A program made the position numbers and the translations under genes. The notes under the pieces were generated by a model that worked only from the letters and a program-made list of their open reading frames with translations, ran no database searches and was not told the origin of the DNA. A stretch of DNA of 64,000 nt from Heyndrickxia acidicola (GTDB lineage Bacteria; Bacillota; Bacilli; Bacillales; Bacillaceae_C): contig NZ_KV440953.1 in the NCBI RefSeq assembly GCF_001636425.1, positions 4,274,001-4,338,000 on the forward strand. The letters are read 5' to 3'. Every line of letters starts with the position of its first letter. Within the stretch, counting starts at the first letter, position 1. Below, piece after piece: positions 44,031 to 53,632 of the stretch.

Positions 44031-44340
44031 TTGCAATTTGGGGTAATTGTATGCGGGGTTTCTAAGGCTATTGTCACTTTTTTGCGAAAGATTTTCTCTC
44101 GATATGTGTAAGGAATGGGTAGAAAGTGTCTTTTTTAAAAAGAAAAATGATTCTTTTTGTCTATTATTAGCCGCTCTTTGATTTCTTGATTACCCCAATT
44201 TACATTTAACCATCCGACTCTTAGGATTAAATTAACACATTAATTTACAATATTCTAAGTATTTGGAAGGGGAGTGTGGATAGAGCAAAGGGGATTTGGA
44301 GATAGGCACTTATTATACATAAAAAGAGGGGAAGCAAAAG

Positions 44341-47300
44341 ATGAAATCCAGAAAAAAATTGATGAAAAAAGCCACGGCCTTCACATTAGGAGCTGGCCTG
44401 GTTTATAGCAGTCTTACAACCTTAAATATTAGCATGCCAACGAAAGTCCATGCAGCAACAAACACAACTGCAGAAACCATTTTGGCCAAATTAACGCCTG
44501 AACAAAGACAAGCATTGAAGCAGCTGACAGCCGATAATAAATCCGGACTTTTCTTGAACTCAGATGTCAATACCGACAGTTCAAAACCGGTATCCGTTAT
44601 CGTAGAGTTTAAGAGCAAGCCTCATAAAGTGGCCGTTCTTCAATCCGCAGTTCAAGGAAAAAGCTTGACGGATGGCCAGGCAAAAAGCGATGTAGACGCA
44701 GATCACCAGACGTTTCAAAACGACCTGCAATCTGCTTTTAAGACAAAGAGTGATGGTTCTTATAAGGTAAAACGTGAATATAAAAATGCCTTTAACGGTG
44801 TCGCGCTGGAAGTACCTGCGAACAAGCTGAAGGAATTAGTAAAATCAAGTGCGGTTCAGGCCATCTACAGTGATTCAAAGGTAACCGTAGAGCCTCCTGA
44901 AAAAGAAGCCCAGCCTTCGAAAGAAGCTCAGGGTCAGGGAATGTCAGAAGAAAATTCTTATTTAAATATCAATAAGCTGCATCAGGAAGGCTACACAGGC
45001 AAAGGTGTTAAAGTAGCCGTGCTGGATACAGGTGTTGACTACAACCATCCTGATATTAAAGCAGCCTATAAAGGCGGATACGATTTCGTTGATAATGACA
45101 ATGATCCAATGGAAACCACGTATGCAGATTGGGTAAAAGCCGGGAAGCCAGGCGGGGACCCAACCGCGTATGAGACAGAACACGGGACTCACGTTTCCGG
45201 CACGATTGTCGGCCAAGGGAAAAATGACAGTCCCTATGCGACAACAGGGATTGCGCCAGATGCAGATTTATATGTATACCGTGTGCTTGGCCCTGGAGGT
45301 TCAGGCTCAACGGAAAACATCATGGCCGGGATTGATAAAGCAGTTGCAGATGGTATGGACGTGATGAACCTGTCTTTGGGCGCCAACTATAATGATCCGC
45401 TTTATCCGGACAGCATTGCCATCAACAATGCGGTTTTGAGCGGTGTGACAGCAGTTGTAGCAGCTGGGAATTCTGGTAACGGCATGTATACCGTAGGCTC
45501 TCCTGGAGGTGCTGCACTTGCCCTGACGGTAGGCGCAAGTGATGTGCCGGAACAGATTCCGACCATGAAAGGCCATCTGGATAGCATGAATTCTGACATG
45601 CGTCTACTGGCAAAAGGGTTTAGCGATACCATTAGCGATTTTGCAGGGAAAAGCTTACCAATCGTGAGTGTCGGCGGTTATGGCCAGGCAAGCGACTATA
45701 CAGGCTTAGATGTGAAAGGGAAAGTGGTTCTTGTTCAGCGCGGTACGAGCACCATCAATGATAAGATCCTTCAAGCTAAGCTGAATGGTGCTGCAGCAAT
45801 CCTGATCTATGACAATGTAACGACTGAGGATTATATGCCATTTTATTTAGGGGAAGGAACCGATTTTATCCCATCCTTTAATTTAACCAATGCAGACGGA
45901 CTGGCATTGAAGCAAAAAATTGCTGCAGGCAGCACGCAGTTTTCATTTAGCGATCCAGGTTCTTTTTCTACAACAGGCGATAACCTGGCTGACTTCAGCT
46001 CCCGCGGGCCTTCGCGTGTCACATATGACATTAAGCCTGAAGTGACCGCACCGGGTGTAAGCGTCCTATCGACAGTTCCTGGCTTCGTTCATAGTCCCGA
46101 CAATCCGGCTGACTATAAATATGCGTATGAACGCATGTCTGGAACCTCGATGGCGACTCCGGAAGTAGCGGGCATTGCAGCCTTATTATTACAAGCTCAT
46201 CCATATTTGCAGCCTGAAGATGTGAAATCGATCTTAATGAATACAGCCGATCCATTAAGCAAAACGTACAGTGTCTTTGAAGAAGGGGCAGGACGTGTCG
46301 ATCCTGAAAAAGCGATCGAGTCGACAATGGAAATTAAAGTAAAGGAAAACACTCCGACCATTATAAATGGCAGAGAAAAGCAAATAAAGGAAGATACAGG
46401 GGCATTAAGCTTTGGAAATGAGACCTTTACTGGCAAGGATATTACCGATTCACGTTCCATTAGTTTTAAGAATTATGGTAAAAATGCGAAAAACTTTGAC
46501 GTAAGTGTCACTTACCAGACGGATGCAAGAGGCTCAAAGGATGCACAGAAAAATGGCGTGACGGTTGACACGGTCAAGTCCATTAAGGTGCCAGGCAACA
46601 GTGAAGTAACGAAAAAGGTAACGCTGACCATTCCAAAAACGGCGGAAAAAGGCATTTATGAAGGCTATATTGTGTACACCAATCACGATAATCCTTCTGA
46701 GACCTACCGGATTCCATTCGGCGTGCATTTTGTGGAAGAAGGGTTCCAGGATGTCAGCCTTGACCGTTTAACCATGACAAGTGACCGTAATAACTTGACC
46801 AATCCATTTTTCAATCCTTACAACTATGGAAGCTTTACATTAAAATCGCATATGAGATATATCGATGCGGTCGTGGAAGATGCTTCTACAGGCAAAGATG
46901 TGGGGTATTTAGGAACAATGGATGGAACACAGTTCGATGAAGGAGTACCTTACCGATTCAATGCGTTTATGGGATTTTATTATCCATTTACCAATGATCC
47001 AAGCAACCCAATCAGCTCCCATGAGATTTTAGCACCGCAAGGACATTACAAGCTGAAGCTCATTGGCTATGACGATGCTGGCAGATCTTTTACAGCTTCA
47101 CAGGATATGTTTATTGATAACACCATGCCGGATAAATATGATGTACAAGTGGAGGGTGAAAAAGCAGGCAACCCGTTCGTCGAGTACAAACCTGGCCAGC
47201 AGACTGTGCCCGTAACAGCTTCGATCCATGACCAGATGATCAATACAATGAAATCAGCCGGATTCAATACGGATCAATCCAAAAATGGCATCTGGTATTA

Positions 47301-48483
47301 CTATAATAGTCCTTGGCCGAGCGGACAGCTTACGTTGGATGCCAAAGGCAATGGCCAAGATGATATAGCCATGGATCCGTCTTCACAGGTATTGAATCTG
47401 AGATTTGAAGGAATTGACGCCGCAGGAAATTCCTATGGCCGAAAGCAGTATTTCTTTGTACAAAATGATACGCCATATGTATACGGTCAGCCGAATACCG
47501 CAACACGCTTAAATCAAGTCAATGCACATATTGGAGATACGGTTACCATTACACTTACAGCCAACAATGTAAACAAAGTGAAACAGGCTGCCTATAGCTT
47601 CTCAACATATACAGAGGACACAAACATAGTCGGCATATCCTTGAACCCGAAGGCGAAAAAGCTTGGCGGTAAACTCGATGTCAAAACAACGAATTCAAAT
47701 GACACCGTCAACACTAATGTGAATGTGGCGTTTGATGGAACCTCAGAGGTATCAGGAGATATTCCAATGGTCGATGTAACCCTTCAAATACCGGATATGA
47801 AGGATATTGCACCTGTGTCAAGTTTTAGAACGGTTACTTCAACCTTTACAAGTACAGACAATACCGTAACAAGTCCATTTACGTATGTTGCACCGATCAA
47901 TATCTTGCCGGACTTTTCAAGCGTTATCGGCTATATCCATGCAGACGGCTTATTAGATGCAAATGGCGACTATGATTATTCCAAGGATTACACAAAGGTT
48001 GGCGCAAATGTAACCATTCAGGACAGCAATGGAAAAACGTATACCAGCACGATGGATAAATATGGACAATTCTACGCTACCGGCCTGCCTGTCACACGTG
48101 ATATGTTCACCTTAATCGAGGATATCCCGGGCCATTTCACCATGTATGATCATTTCACCGGTGCTTATAAAACAATGGATGGCGAGGATTATGGAATCTA
48201 CAAGAGACTAGGTACAGAAACAGTTGACCAGGCGATAGGAGGGGATGTCAATAAGGATAACGTAATCGATATTCAGGATGCATTGGCCATCCAAACATAT
48301 TGGGGAACCAATAAACGCAGCGCCGACATTAATGATGACGGCATAGTGGATGCAAAAGACTTTGCCTTTGTAGAAAAGAACTTTGGCATGCAAAATCCGA
48401 CTGTGGATAACGCACCAAAACCGCAATTGAAATATAAAGGCAAAACCCTGGCTGATATTAAAAATGAGCTAGGCATTAAATAG
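44341..48483 (+). CDS. vpr: Vpr-like subtilisin (S8) with dockerin-type C-terminus
   Basis: 1380 residues: signal peptide 1-39 (KKATAFTLGAGLVYS; ..KVHA); Inhibitor_I9 prodomain ~60-185; S8 catalytic core with D229 (AVLDTGVDYNHPD), H281 (EHGTHVSGTI) and S603 (SGTSMATPEVAG); a PA domain inserted at ~425-545; Fn3-like and beta-sandwich modules to ~1180; a carbohydrate-binding-like segment; two dockerin-type Ca-binding loops at ~1301-1350 (DVNKDNVIDIQDALAI and DINDDGIVDAKDFAFV). It is an extracellular protease activated by removal of its prodomain. The dockerin-like end is an addition to the B. subtilis Vpr layout and may anchor the enzyme or bind calcium. ATG after GAGGGGAAGC. Confidence 0.93.
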   Translation: MKSRKKLMKKATAFTLGAGLVYSSLTTLNISMPTKVHAATNTTAETILAKLTPEQRQALKQLTADNKSGLFLNSDVNTDSSKPVSVIVEFKSKPHKVAVLQSAVQGKSLTDGQAKSDVDADHQTFQNDLQSAFKTKSDGSYKVKREYKNAFNGVALEVPANKLKELVKSSAVQAIYSDSKVTVEPPEKEAQPSKEAQGQGMSEENSYLNINKLHQEGYTGKGVKVAVLDTGVDYNHPDIKAAYKGGYDFVDNDNDPMETTYADWVKAGKPGGDPTAYETEHGTHVSGTIVGQGKNDSPYATTGIAPDADLYVYRVLGPGGSGSTENIMAGIDKAVADGMDVMNLSLGANYNDPLYPDSIAINNAVLSGVTAVVAAGNSGNGMYTVGSPGGAALALTVGASDVPEQIPTMKGHLDSMNSDMRLLAKGFSDTISDFAGKSLPIVSVGGYGQASDYTGLDVKGKVVLVQRGTSTINDKILQAKLNGAAAILIYDNVTTEDYMPFYLGEGTDFIPSFNLTNADGLALKQKIAAGSTQFSFSDPGSFSTTGDNLADFSSRGPSRVTYDIKPEVTAPGVSVLSTVPGFVHSPDNPADYKYAYERMSGTSMATPEVAGIAALLLQAHPYLQPEDVKSILMNTADPLSKTYSVFEEGAGRVDPEKAIESTMEIKVKENTPTIINGREKQIKEDTGALSFGNETFTGKDITDSRSISFKNYGKNAKNFDVSVTYQTDARGSKDAQKNGVTVDTVKSIKVPGNSEVTKKVTLTIPKTAEKGIYEGYIVYTNHDNPSETYRIPFGVHFVEEGFQDVSLDRLTMTSDRNNLTNPFFNPYNYGSFTLKSHMRYIDAVVEDASTGKDVGYLGTMDGTQFDEGVPYRFNAFMGFYYPFTNDPSNPISSHEILAPQGHYKLKLIGYDDAGRSFTASQDMFIDNTMPDKYDVQVEGEKAGNPFVEYKPGQQTVPVTASIHDQMINTMKSAGFNTDQSKNGIWYYYNSPWPSGQLTLDAKGNGQDDIAMDPSSQVLNLRFEGIDAAGNSYGRKQYFFVQNDTPYVYGQPNTATRLNQVNAHIGDTVTITLTANNVNKVKQAAYSFSTYTEDTNIVGISLNPKAKKLGGKLDVKTTNSNDTVNTNVNVAFDGTSEVSGDIPMVDVTLQIPDMKDIAPVSSFRTVTSTFTSTDNTVTSPFTYVAPINILPDFSSVIGYIHADGLLDANGDYDYSKDYTKVGANVTIQDSNGKTYTSTMDKYGQFYATGLPVTRDMFTLIEDIPGHFTMYDHFTGAYKTMDGEDYGIYKRLGTETVDQAIGGDVNKDNVIDIQDALAIQTYWGTNKRSADINDDGIVDAKDFAFVEKNFGMQNPTVDNAPKPQLKYKGKTLADIKNELGIK

Positions 48484-48545
48484 AGAGCATTTTTTTCAGG
48501 GCGAAAAAAGTGTAAAAGGGGTAAAAAGGGCTTATATAGAAAAGG

Positions 48546-48579
48546 AAAGAGCAGATCTTTATGGGTCTGCTCTTTTTTA
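48546..48579 (+). terminator. Terminator of vpr-like gene
   Basis: AAAGAGCAGA..TCTGCTCTTT, 10-bp stem, T-run. Confidence 0.85.
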
Positions 48580-48609
48580 ACGTTCCCAGAGTAAGCCTGC
48601 TGTTGAATA

Positions 48610-48745
48610 AAATCCTATGTGATTAAGGCGGAAAGTACGGCACTCCTGTGTTCCCTTCAGGAACAAAGATTAGAGGAGGCTCCGCAACCGCCCCGCGGAA
48701 AGCGAGTGCCTGCAGCGTAAATCAACCAGCAGGATGATTAGTGCA
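48610..48745. repeat. Family B repeat copy
   Basis: GTGATTAAGGCGGAAAGTAC, then a shortened middle (AGGAGGCTCCGCAACCGCCC) and CGCGGAAAGCGAGTGCCTGC, with the TAAATCAACCAGCAGGATGA end. Confidence 0.7.
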
Positions 48746-48880
48746 CAACCAATTACTTAGTTAAAATATAGTTGACATTTGAATAAATCAAACATATGTT
48801 CTATAATGATATAAAACTGTTTGCTATGGGAGATTTTTTTCTTCTCAGTACTGGAAAAAACAGATAGGAGGCGAAAACGA

Positions 48881-49411
48881 ATGAGTCAAAGGAAGGTCGT
48901 TTTATTTATTGCTCAAAGCCTGGACGGCTATATTGCAACAAAAGAAGATTCCCTAGATTGGTTATTTAAAGTTGAAGGCGAAGGAGACAATGGCTATTCA
49001 GAATTTTTAGCAACAATAGATACCATCTTTATGGGAAAAAGAACCTATGATTGGATAGTAGAAGAGGTAAAAGGGGATTTTCCATATAAAGAACAACAAT
49101 GCTATGTTTTTTCCCGGAAACCGTTGGAGAAGGATGAAAATGTAACATTCATCAACGAGGAGATAGTAGAATTCACTTCCAAATTAAAGAAAGAAAAAGG
49201 GAAGGATATTTGGATGGTGGGAGGCGGAGATTTATTATATACATTTATGAAGGAAAAATTGGTTGACGAACTGTATTTGACCATTGCACCCTCCATCATA
49301 GGAGAGGGTATTCCATTATTTAAAGAGGGAGATTTTCAGCTGGACCTGACTTTGGTAGGGATAAGAACCTTTAATCAATTTGTGGAATTACATTATGTTG
49401 TTAAAAAATAA
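48881..49411 (+). CDS. RibD C-terminal/dihydrofolate-reductase-like protein
   Basis: 176 residues from ATG 48881, 7 nt after AGGAGG. N-terminus KVVLFIAQSLDGYIATKEDS, then FMGKRTYDWI, GKDIWMVGGGDLLYTFM and LTIAPSIIGEGIPLF, typical of the RibD-C/YyaP family of NADPH reductases with undefined substrate. Distant paralogue of the frameshifted gene at 9288-9856. Promoter TTGACA (48773-48778) lies upstream. Confidence 0.88.
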   Translation: MSQRKVVLFIAQSLDGYIATKEDSLDWLFKVEGEGDNGYSEFLATIDTIFMGKRTYDWIVEEVKGDFPYKEQQCYVFSRKPLEKDENVTFINEEIVEFTSKLKKEKGKDIWMVGGGDLLYTFMKEKLVDELYLTIAPSIIGEGIPLFKEGDFQLDLTLVGIRTFNQFVELHYVVKK

Positions 49412-49531
49412 TGCCATATAAAAAAGCTCCTGCGGGAAAGGAGCGTTAAGTTAGGCCCGCAGGCGATTGAAAAATCAGCATTGAGTTTTGAGCAACTCCA
49501 TTAGCATCGTTTAGAGGAAAGAACGAAGGGC

Positions 49532-50056
49532 TCACTCATTCTCTCTTTGTCTATCAAAAACAAACAGTCTCAAGTTTTCAGGATCACCGGGCAGCTGAAT
49601 CAAGCGTTCAAGCTTCAAACCTGTTTTTTCAAGAAGGCTGGCGGAAGAATGATTATCCTGCGTGGTAATCGCCACAATGCGGTTCAGCCCAAGTGTAGCT
49701 TTCGCGTATTCCATGACCGCCAGAGCAGCCTCCGAGGCATAACCTTTCCCGCGGTATGCTGGCAAAAAGGCAAAGCCGATGTCGATATCCTCAAGGGCAT
49801 CTCTTTTGGCAAGACCGCAGATGCCAAGCGGGACACCGTCCTCTTTCCGTTCTACCAAAAACATGCAGAAACCGTATTGCTCATACATACGGACGGCCCC
49901 GTTCAAAATATAGTTTTTAGCATCCTCTACCGTCCTAATTCCGCGGTCCCCAATGAACTTAATCCATGAAGGATCATTCATCAGTTCAAGGATAAAAGCA
50001 GCATCGCTGGCGGTCTGTACTCGAAGTATAAGACGCTCTGTCTCAAGTATTTTCAT
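49532..50056 (-). CDS. GNAT acetyltransferase (RimJ/RimL type)
   Basis: 174 residues from ATG 50056; the open frame to 50116 adds 20 residues without support. It begins KILETERLILRVQTASDAAF and contains the acetyl-CoA loop YRGKGYASEAALAVMEY and the C-terminal NHSSASLLEKTGLKLE, typical of acetyltransferases acting on protein N-termini or small amines. Target unknown. Ribosome site is weak (GAGAGG 13 nt upstream), so the start is less sure than the gene. Confidence 0.85.
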   Translation of the reverse strand: MKILETERLILRVQTASDAAFILELMNDPSWIKFIGDRGIRTVEDAKNYILNGAVRMYEQYGFCMFLVERKEDGVPLGICGLAKRDALEDIDIGFAFLPAYRGKGYASEAALAVMEYAKATLGLNRIVAITTQDNHSSASLLEKTGLKLERLIQLPGDPENLRLFVFDRQRENE

Positions 50057-50148
50057 AGAATATATGCCTGCCTCTCTTAAGCATTCTAAGCTTCTACATA
50101 TGTACTCAAGCATCATTTTACCACAAAGAAAGACCGGAATCCCTTTTT

Positions 50149-50178
50149 AAAAAAGCTCTGCCACACAAATGGCAGAGC
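50149..50178 (-). terminator. Terminator of the ABC operon
   Basis: GCTCTGCCA/TGGCAGAGC, perfect 9-bp stem, T-run on the minus strand. Confidence 0.85.
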
Positions 50179-50195
50179 GCTTTAAAGGCGAGTGA

Positions 50196-50885
50196 TCAAT
50201 TGTTTGATCGGGTTTCTGATAATCTTCCATCTTCTATATAGATGACGCGGTCACACAGATCGAGCATCCGCTTATCATGAGTAACCATAATAGCCGCTTT
50301 TTCTCTAAGCTTTACTTCGTCAGCCAACATTTTTACGACAGTCCGTCCCCGTTCAGAATCAAGGCTGGCAGTGGGTTCATCAGCAAGGATGATCTCCGGG
50401 TTATTCATCCAGGCCCTTGCTATCGCAGCCCTCTGCCGTTCGCCTCCTGAGAGACTTTCCGGAAAATGATGGGCGCGGTGTGTAAGGCCAAGACGTTCTA
50501 AAAGCTGTTTTGCCTTCGTTTCTGCCTGCTGCTTCTTTTTACCGGCAAGCTCAGTTATTAATAAGAGCTGGTCCTTGACGGTCAAATAAGGAATTAAATT
50601 AGAAGATTGAAAGATGAACCCAATTTTTTCGAGCCTGAGCTGGTTCATTTTTTTAGATGAAAGCTTATTTACTTCGATATTGTCTAAAATGACTCTTCCG
50701 CTTGAGGGTGAAAGCAGTGCACCTGCTATGGATAAGAACGTACTTTTTCCTGATCCCGATGGACCTGCAACTGCAATAAATTCACCTGGCTTTACCTCTA
50801 AAGAAACACGATCGAGGACCTTGACGGATGTGTCCCCATCCCCGTAAACCTTGCTGATGTTGTCTAACACTAGTTTTGTTCCCAT
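50196..50885 (-). CDS. ABC transporter ATP-binding protein (MacB/LolD type)
   Basis: 229 residues: Walker A AGPSGSGKSTFL (39-50), Q-loop FIFQSSNLIPYL, signature LSGGERQRAAIARAW, Walker B EIILADEPTASLD and H-loop MVTHD. It powers the FtsX-type permease encoded just upstream; stop and start overlap as TAATG, so the two are translationally coupled. Family members of this kind are often antimicrobial-peptide or lipoprotein exporters linked to a two-component system, which is present next to it here. Confidence 0.93.
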   Translation of the reverse strand: MGTKLVLDNISKVYGDGDTSVKVLDRVSLEVKPGEFIAVAGPSGSGKSTFLSIAGALLSPSSGRVILDNIEVNKLSSKKMNQLRLEKIGFIFQSSNLIPYLTVKDQLLLITELAGKKKQQAETKAKQLLERLGLTHRAHHFPESLSGGERQRAAIARAWMNNPEIILADEPTASLDSERGRTVVKMLADEVKLREKAAIMVTHDKRMLDLCDRVIYIEDGRLSETRSNN

Positions 50886-51970
50886 TATGCAGCCCTCCCG
50901 ATTGCTTCGATGGCATCAATTTTTGTTACACGGTAAAGAGAAAGCAATGATCCCAATAAAGAGACAAAGATAAAAAGGATGGAACAGCCAAGGACTAACT
51001 GTACACTTAAATCAAACGGCATCCCGTCTGGCAATAGATAAGACAATCCATAGGCAAGGCAAATCGCGATGAACAGGCTCGCCAGCGTAAGGAGAAATAT
51101 TTGAGCGATAATCGTGCGGGCTATATACCCTGACTTAGCACCAATGGCTTTCAAAACACCAAATTGATTTATTTTTTGAATGGTAATGACATAGAAAAAT
51201 ACCGCCAGCACAAAGGCTGCAATGATAAAGAGGAAGGCAATCATCATGATGAGGGAGCCTTGTTCTTCCTGGTATCCGGGTATGCCTTTTAACGCTTCTT
51301 TTTTACTGATCACTTCAACACCGGAAACTGTGCTCGAAATTTTCTTTGCCATAGCTGAATCGGCCTTAATGGCAATGGCATTTACATCGGTTGAATGGTT
51401 CATAGACTTCCATTCATTGAGGTTGATATGAATGACAGGTGAGTGGCTAAAGGATTGTCCTTTTGTAAATCCGACAATGGTGAAGTGCTTGCCGGATACT
51501 TGATCCTGTATCGTATCTCCTAAGCGGATACCGTTCTTTTTTAATGCTTGATCTGCAACCACTTCACTCATTGTGTCTAGGGATAGGTTTTTCCCTTCCG
51601 TAATCTTAGGGGCAATCATGCTCCTTGCATCAATGGCAAAAAAAGTAGCGTCAAGCTTTTTAGCGGTTCTTGATTTCGTGATGGACCCCATTTGAACGTT
51701 GAGGGGAGCGGCATCTTTTTTTCCCAGCTCCCTGCGTACATTGTCAAATGCATGTTCCGGCAAAATGGAACGATTTAATCGGTGATCGGATCCATGCTGA
51801 AGGACTAAATAATCCGCATTCATATTTTGAATAGATGAGGCATTATCCGAAGACAGTCCTTTTGCAAGTCCCGAAACAAAAAGCACAAGCAATGCAATGA
51901 GGACCATGATGCAGCTGACTAATAAGTAGCGCAGTTTAGCATATTTAAATTCACGTATAGAAAGAAACAT
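50885..51970 (-). CDS. ABC transporter permease, FtsX/MacB type
   Basis: 361 residues: one N-terminal membrane segment (YLLVSCIMVLIALLVLFV), a large extracytoplasmic MacB-like domain (about 40-240) and three C-terminal membrane segments of the FtsX domain. Four membrane passes in total, as in MacB rather than BceB. ATG 51970 behind AAAGGAG. Predicted substrate lies in the envelope (peptide or lipid-linked). Its promoter carries direct repeats suitable for the response regulator next to it. Confidence 0.88.
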   Translation of the reverse strand: MFLSIREFKYAKLRYLLVSCIMVLIALLVLFVSGLAKGLSSDNASSIQNMNADYLVLQHGSDHRLNRSILPEHAFDNVRRELGKKDAAPLNVQMGSITKSRTAKKLDATFFAIDARSMIAPKITEGKNLSLDTMSEVVADQALKKNGIRLGDTIQDQVSGKHFTIVGFTKGQSFSHSPVIHINLNEWKSMNHSTDVNAIAIKADSAMAKKISSTVSGVEVISKKEALKGIPGYQEEQGSLIMMIAFLFIIAAFVLAVFFYVITIQKINQFGVLKAIGAKSGYIARTIIAQIFLLTLASLFIAICLAYGLSYLLPDGMPFDLSVQLVLGCSILFIFVSLLGSLLSLYRVTKIDAIEAIGRAA

Positions 51971-52007
51971 CGTCCGTTCAACTCCTTTTTAATAATTACT
52001 GCTATGA

Positions 52008-52050
52008 GAGCAGTATAGAAAGGGAATATGAACGGACGATGAACAGGAAA
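52008..52050 (-). promoter_or_regulatory. Promoter with direct repeats for an OmpR-type regulator
   Basis: On the minus strand TTCAT..TTCAT repeats 11 bp apart (52043-52039 and 52032-52028) lie just upstream of a TATACT -10 box (52017-52012) for the permease gene. Two 11-bp-spaced half-sites are the usual OmpR/PhoB-type arrangement. Confidence 0.5.
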
Positions 52051-52107
52051 TGACAAACTGCTGCACTGTGTACGCGATGAGCAAGGCGCCTTCGCTTTTC
52101 TTATTGT

Positions 52108-52258
52108 CTAGCTCCAGCGTCTATCGTCTAGCGGATTTCTGCGTCTCCTCCCTACGATAAGTCAACAATAGCACGTCCCTCGCTGTGTTTCCTTTATCTC
52201 AGTCGAAGACTCCGAAATCCGTACACCGATGAGCAAGTAGCTTCCGCTTTTCTTATTG
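52108..52258. repeat. Family C repeat, full copy
   Basis: Starts TAGCTCCAGCGTCTATCGTC and ends TTTATCTCAGTCGAAGACTCC..AGTAGCTTCCGCTTTTCTTATT, touching the last codons of the histidine kinase. Partial copies at 34656, 37029 and 40606. Confidence 0.75.
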
Positions 52259-53632
52259 CCTTGGAAGAGAAATAGAGAAGGTTGTGCCGTGCCCCAAAGT
52301 GCTTTTTACATGAATTTGGCCATTATGCAATTCAATGATTTTTTTGACGATGGCAAGTCCCAGCCCGGTACCAGCTTCGTTTCTTTTTCTGGATGGGTCT
52401 ACTTTATAAAATCGGTTAAAAATTTGCGGGAGATCTTTTTCGGCCATTCCTATGCCGGTATCTGTAATCTCAACAAGACACTGGTCATCCTCCTTGCTCA
52501 AACCAATGGATATGGATCCCCCTTGGCGGCTGAATTTGATACTGTTGGTAATCAAATTTAACCACACCTGATGGAGTAAATTCTCATCTGCATAAAGATA
52601 GGCGGATGGAAGCTCCATATCAATTGCAAGATCTTTTTCCCTCCATCGCCATTCTGTCATAAAAAGAATTTGTTTAATTTGAGCGGTAAGATCGAATGTT
52701 TTTTTATCCAGTATGCTTTCCTCTTTATCCAGGGAGGCGAGGGTTAACAGCTGCTTGCTAAGCTGTGACATTCGCTTGCTTTCATCTTCAATAATGGATA
52801 AATAATACTTTCTTTCCTCCTCTGTTAATGAATCGGATTGAAGTGTCTGCGAGAATCCCTGGATGGAGGCCAGGGGTGATTGAATTTCATGTGAGACATT
52901 CGATACAAATTCCTGGCGCATCGCTTCAAGCTGTTCAAGGCTTTTTGCCATATGTGAAAAGTCGTTAGCCAGCCTGCCAATTTCATCGCGCCGGTTCACA
53001 TGCAATTGAACATCATATTTACCAGCGGCAATTTTTTTAGTGGCTTCCGTCAGCTTGGTAATCGGATGAACAAGATAGCGGGTACTGACAATGACGAAGA
53101 GGACGCTAAGCATGAATGTCAGAACAAGAAGAACGGCAAGAAAAATTCGCAATTCTCCAATTTGAAGCTCCGGATTGGGCCTCATAAACAAAGCATAGCG
53201 CTGGCCTTTTGTTTTTATGGGAACCCCTATGGTATTTTTTAGATCGTTTTCAAAAAACCCTGTTATAAATACCTTTGAAGGATAATGAGCAATTCCATGA
53301 TAAACGTTTCCGTTCAATACCGACTGAATAACATTACTTTCCAGCCTCCGTTTACGAAAGGGGCCTCCGTAATAAACACTGTGCCCATTGCTGTCCACTA
53401 AATAAAGCTGGTAGCCAAGATTTCCTACACTTTTTAAATAGGCATCCAAATGGTCTTCAGGATTTTTTTCGTAAAAGGATTGGATGTCCTCTGCCATACG
53501 GGTTAATTTTTTATCGTTATAGGGTTTAAGCTTGTATTGGTAATAGGCATTGGAAAGAAAAAAGGAGAGGAGACTGCTCAGCATCATGACCGCAATGGTT
53601 GTCATAAAGATGCGTAAATATAATGTTTTCAA
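52253..53632 (-). CDS. Sensor histidine kinase
   Basis: 459 residues from TTG 53632, overlapping the regulator stop by 4 bp. Two membrane segments (about 10-30 and 163-185) enclose a ~130-residue extracytoplasmic sensor; then HAMP (TRYLVHPITKLTEATKKIA), HisKA with phospho-acceptor His in FVSNVSHEIQSPLASIQG, and HATPase_c with NLITNSIKFS, DTGIGMAEKD and GTGLGLAIVKKI. It phosphorylates the partner regulator in response to an external signal. A family C repeat at its 3' end separates it from the ABC operon. Confidence 0.93.
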   Translation of the reverse strand: MKTLYLRIFMTTIAVMMLSSLLSFFLSNAYYQYKLKPYNDKKLTRMAEDIQSFYEKNPEDHLDAYLKSVGNLGYQLYLVDSNGHSVYYGGPFRKRRLESNVIQSVLNGNVYHGIAHYPSKVFITGFFENDLKNTIGVPIKTKGQRYALFMRPNPELQIGELRIFLAVLLVLTFMLSVLFVIVSTRYLVHPITKLTEATKKIAAGKYDVQLHVNRRDEIGRLANDFSHMAKSLEQLEAMRQEFVSNVSHEIQSPLASIQGFSQTLQSDSLTEEERKYYLSIIEDESKRMSQLSKQLLTLASLDKEESILDKKTFDLTAQIKQILFMTEWRWREKDLAIDMELPSAYLYADENLLHQVWLNLITNSIKFSRQGGSISIGLSKEDDQCLVEITDTGIGMAEKDLPQIFNRFYKVDPSRKRNEAGTGLGLAIVKKIIELHNGQIHVKSTLGHGTTFSISLPRQ

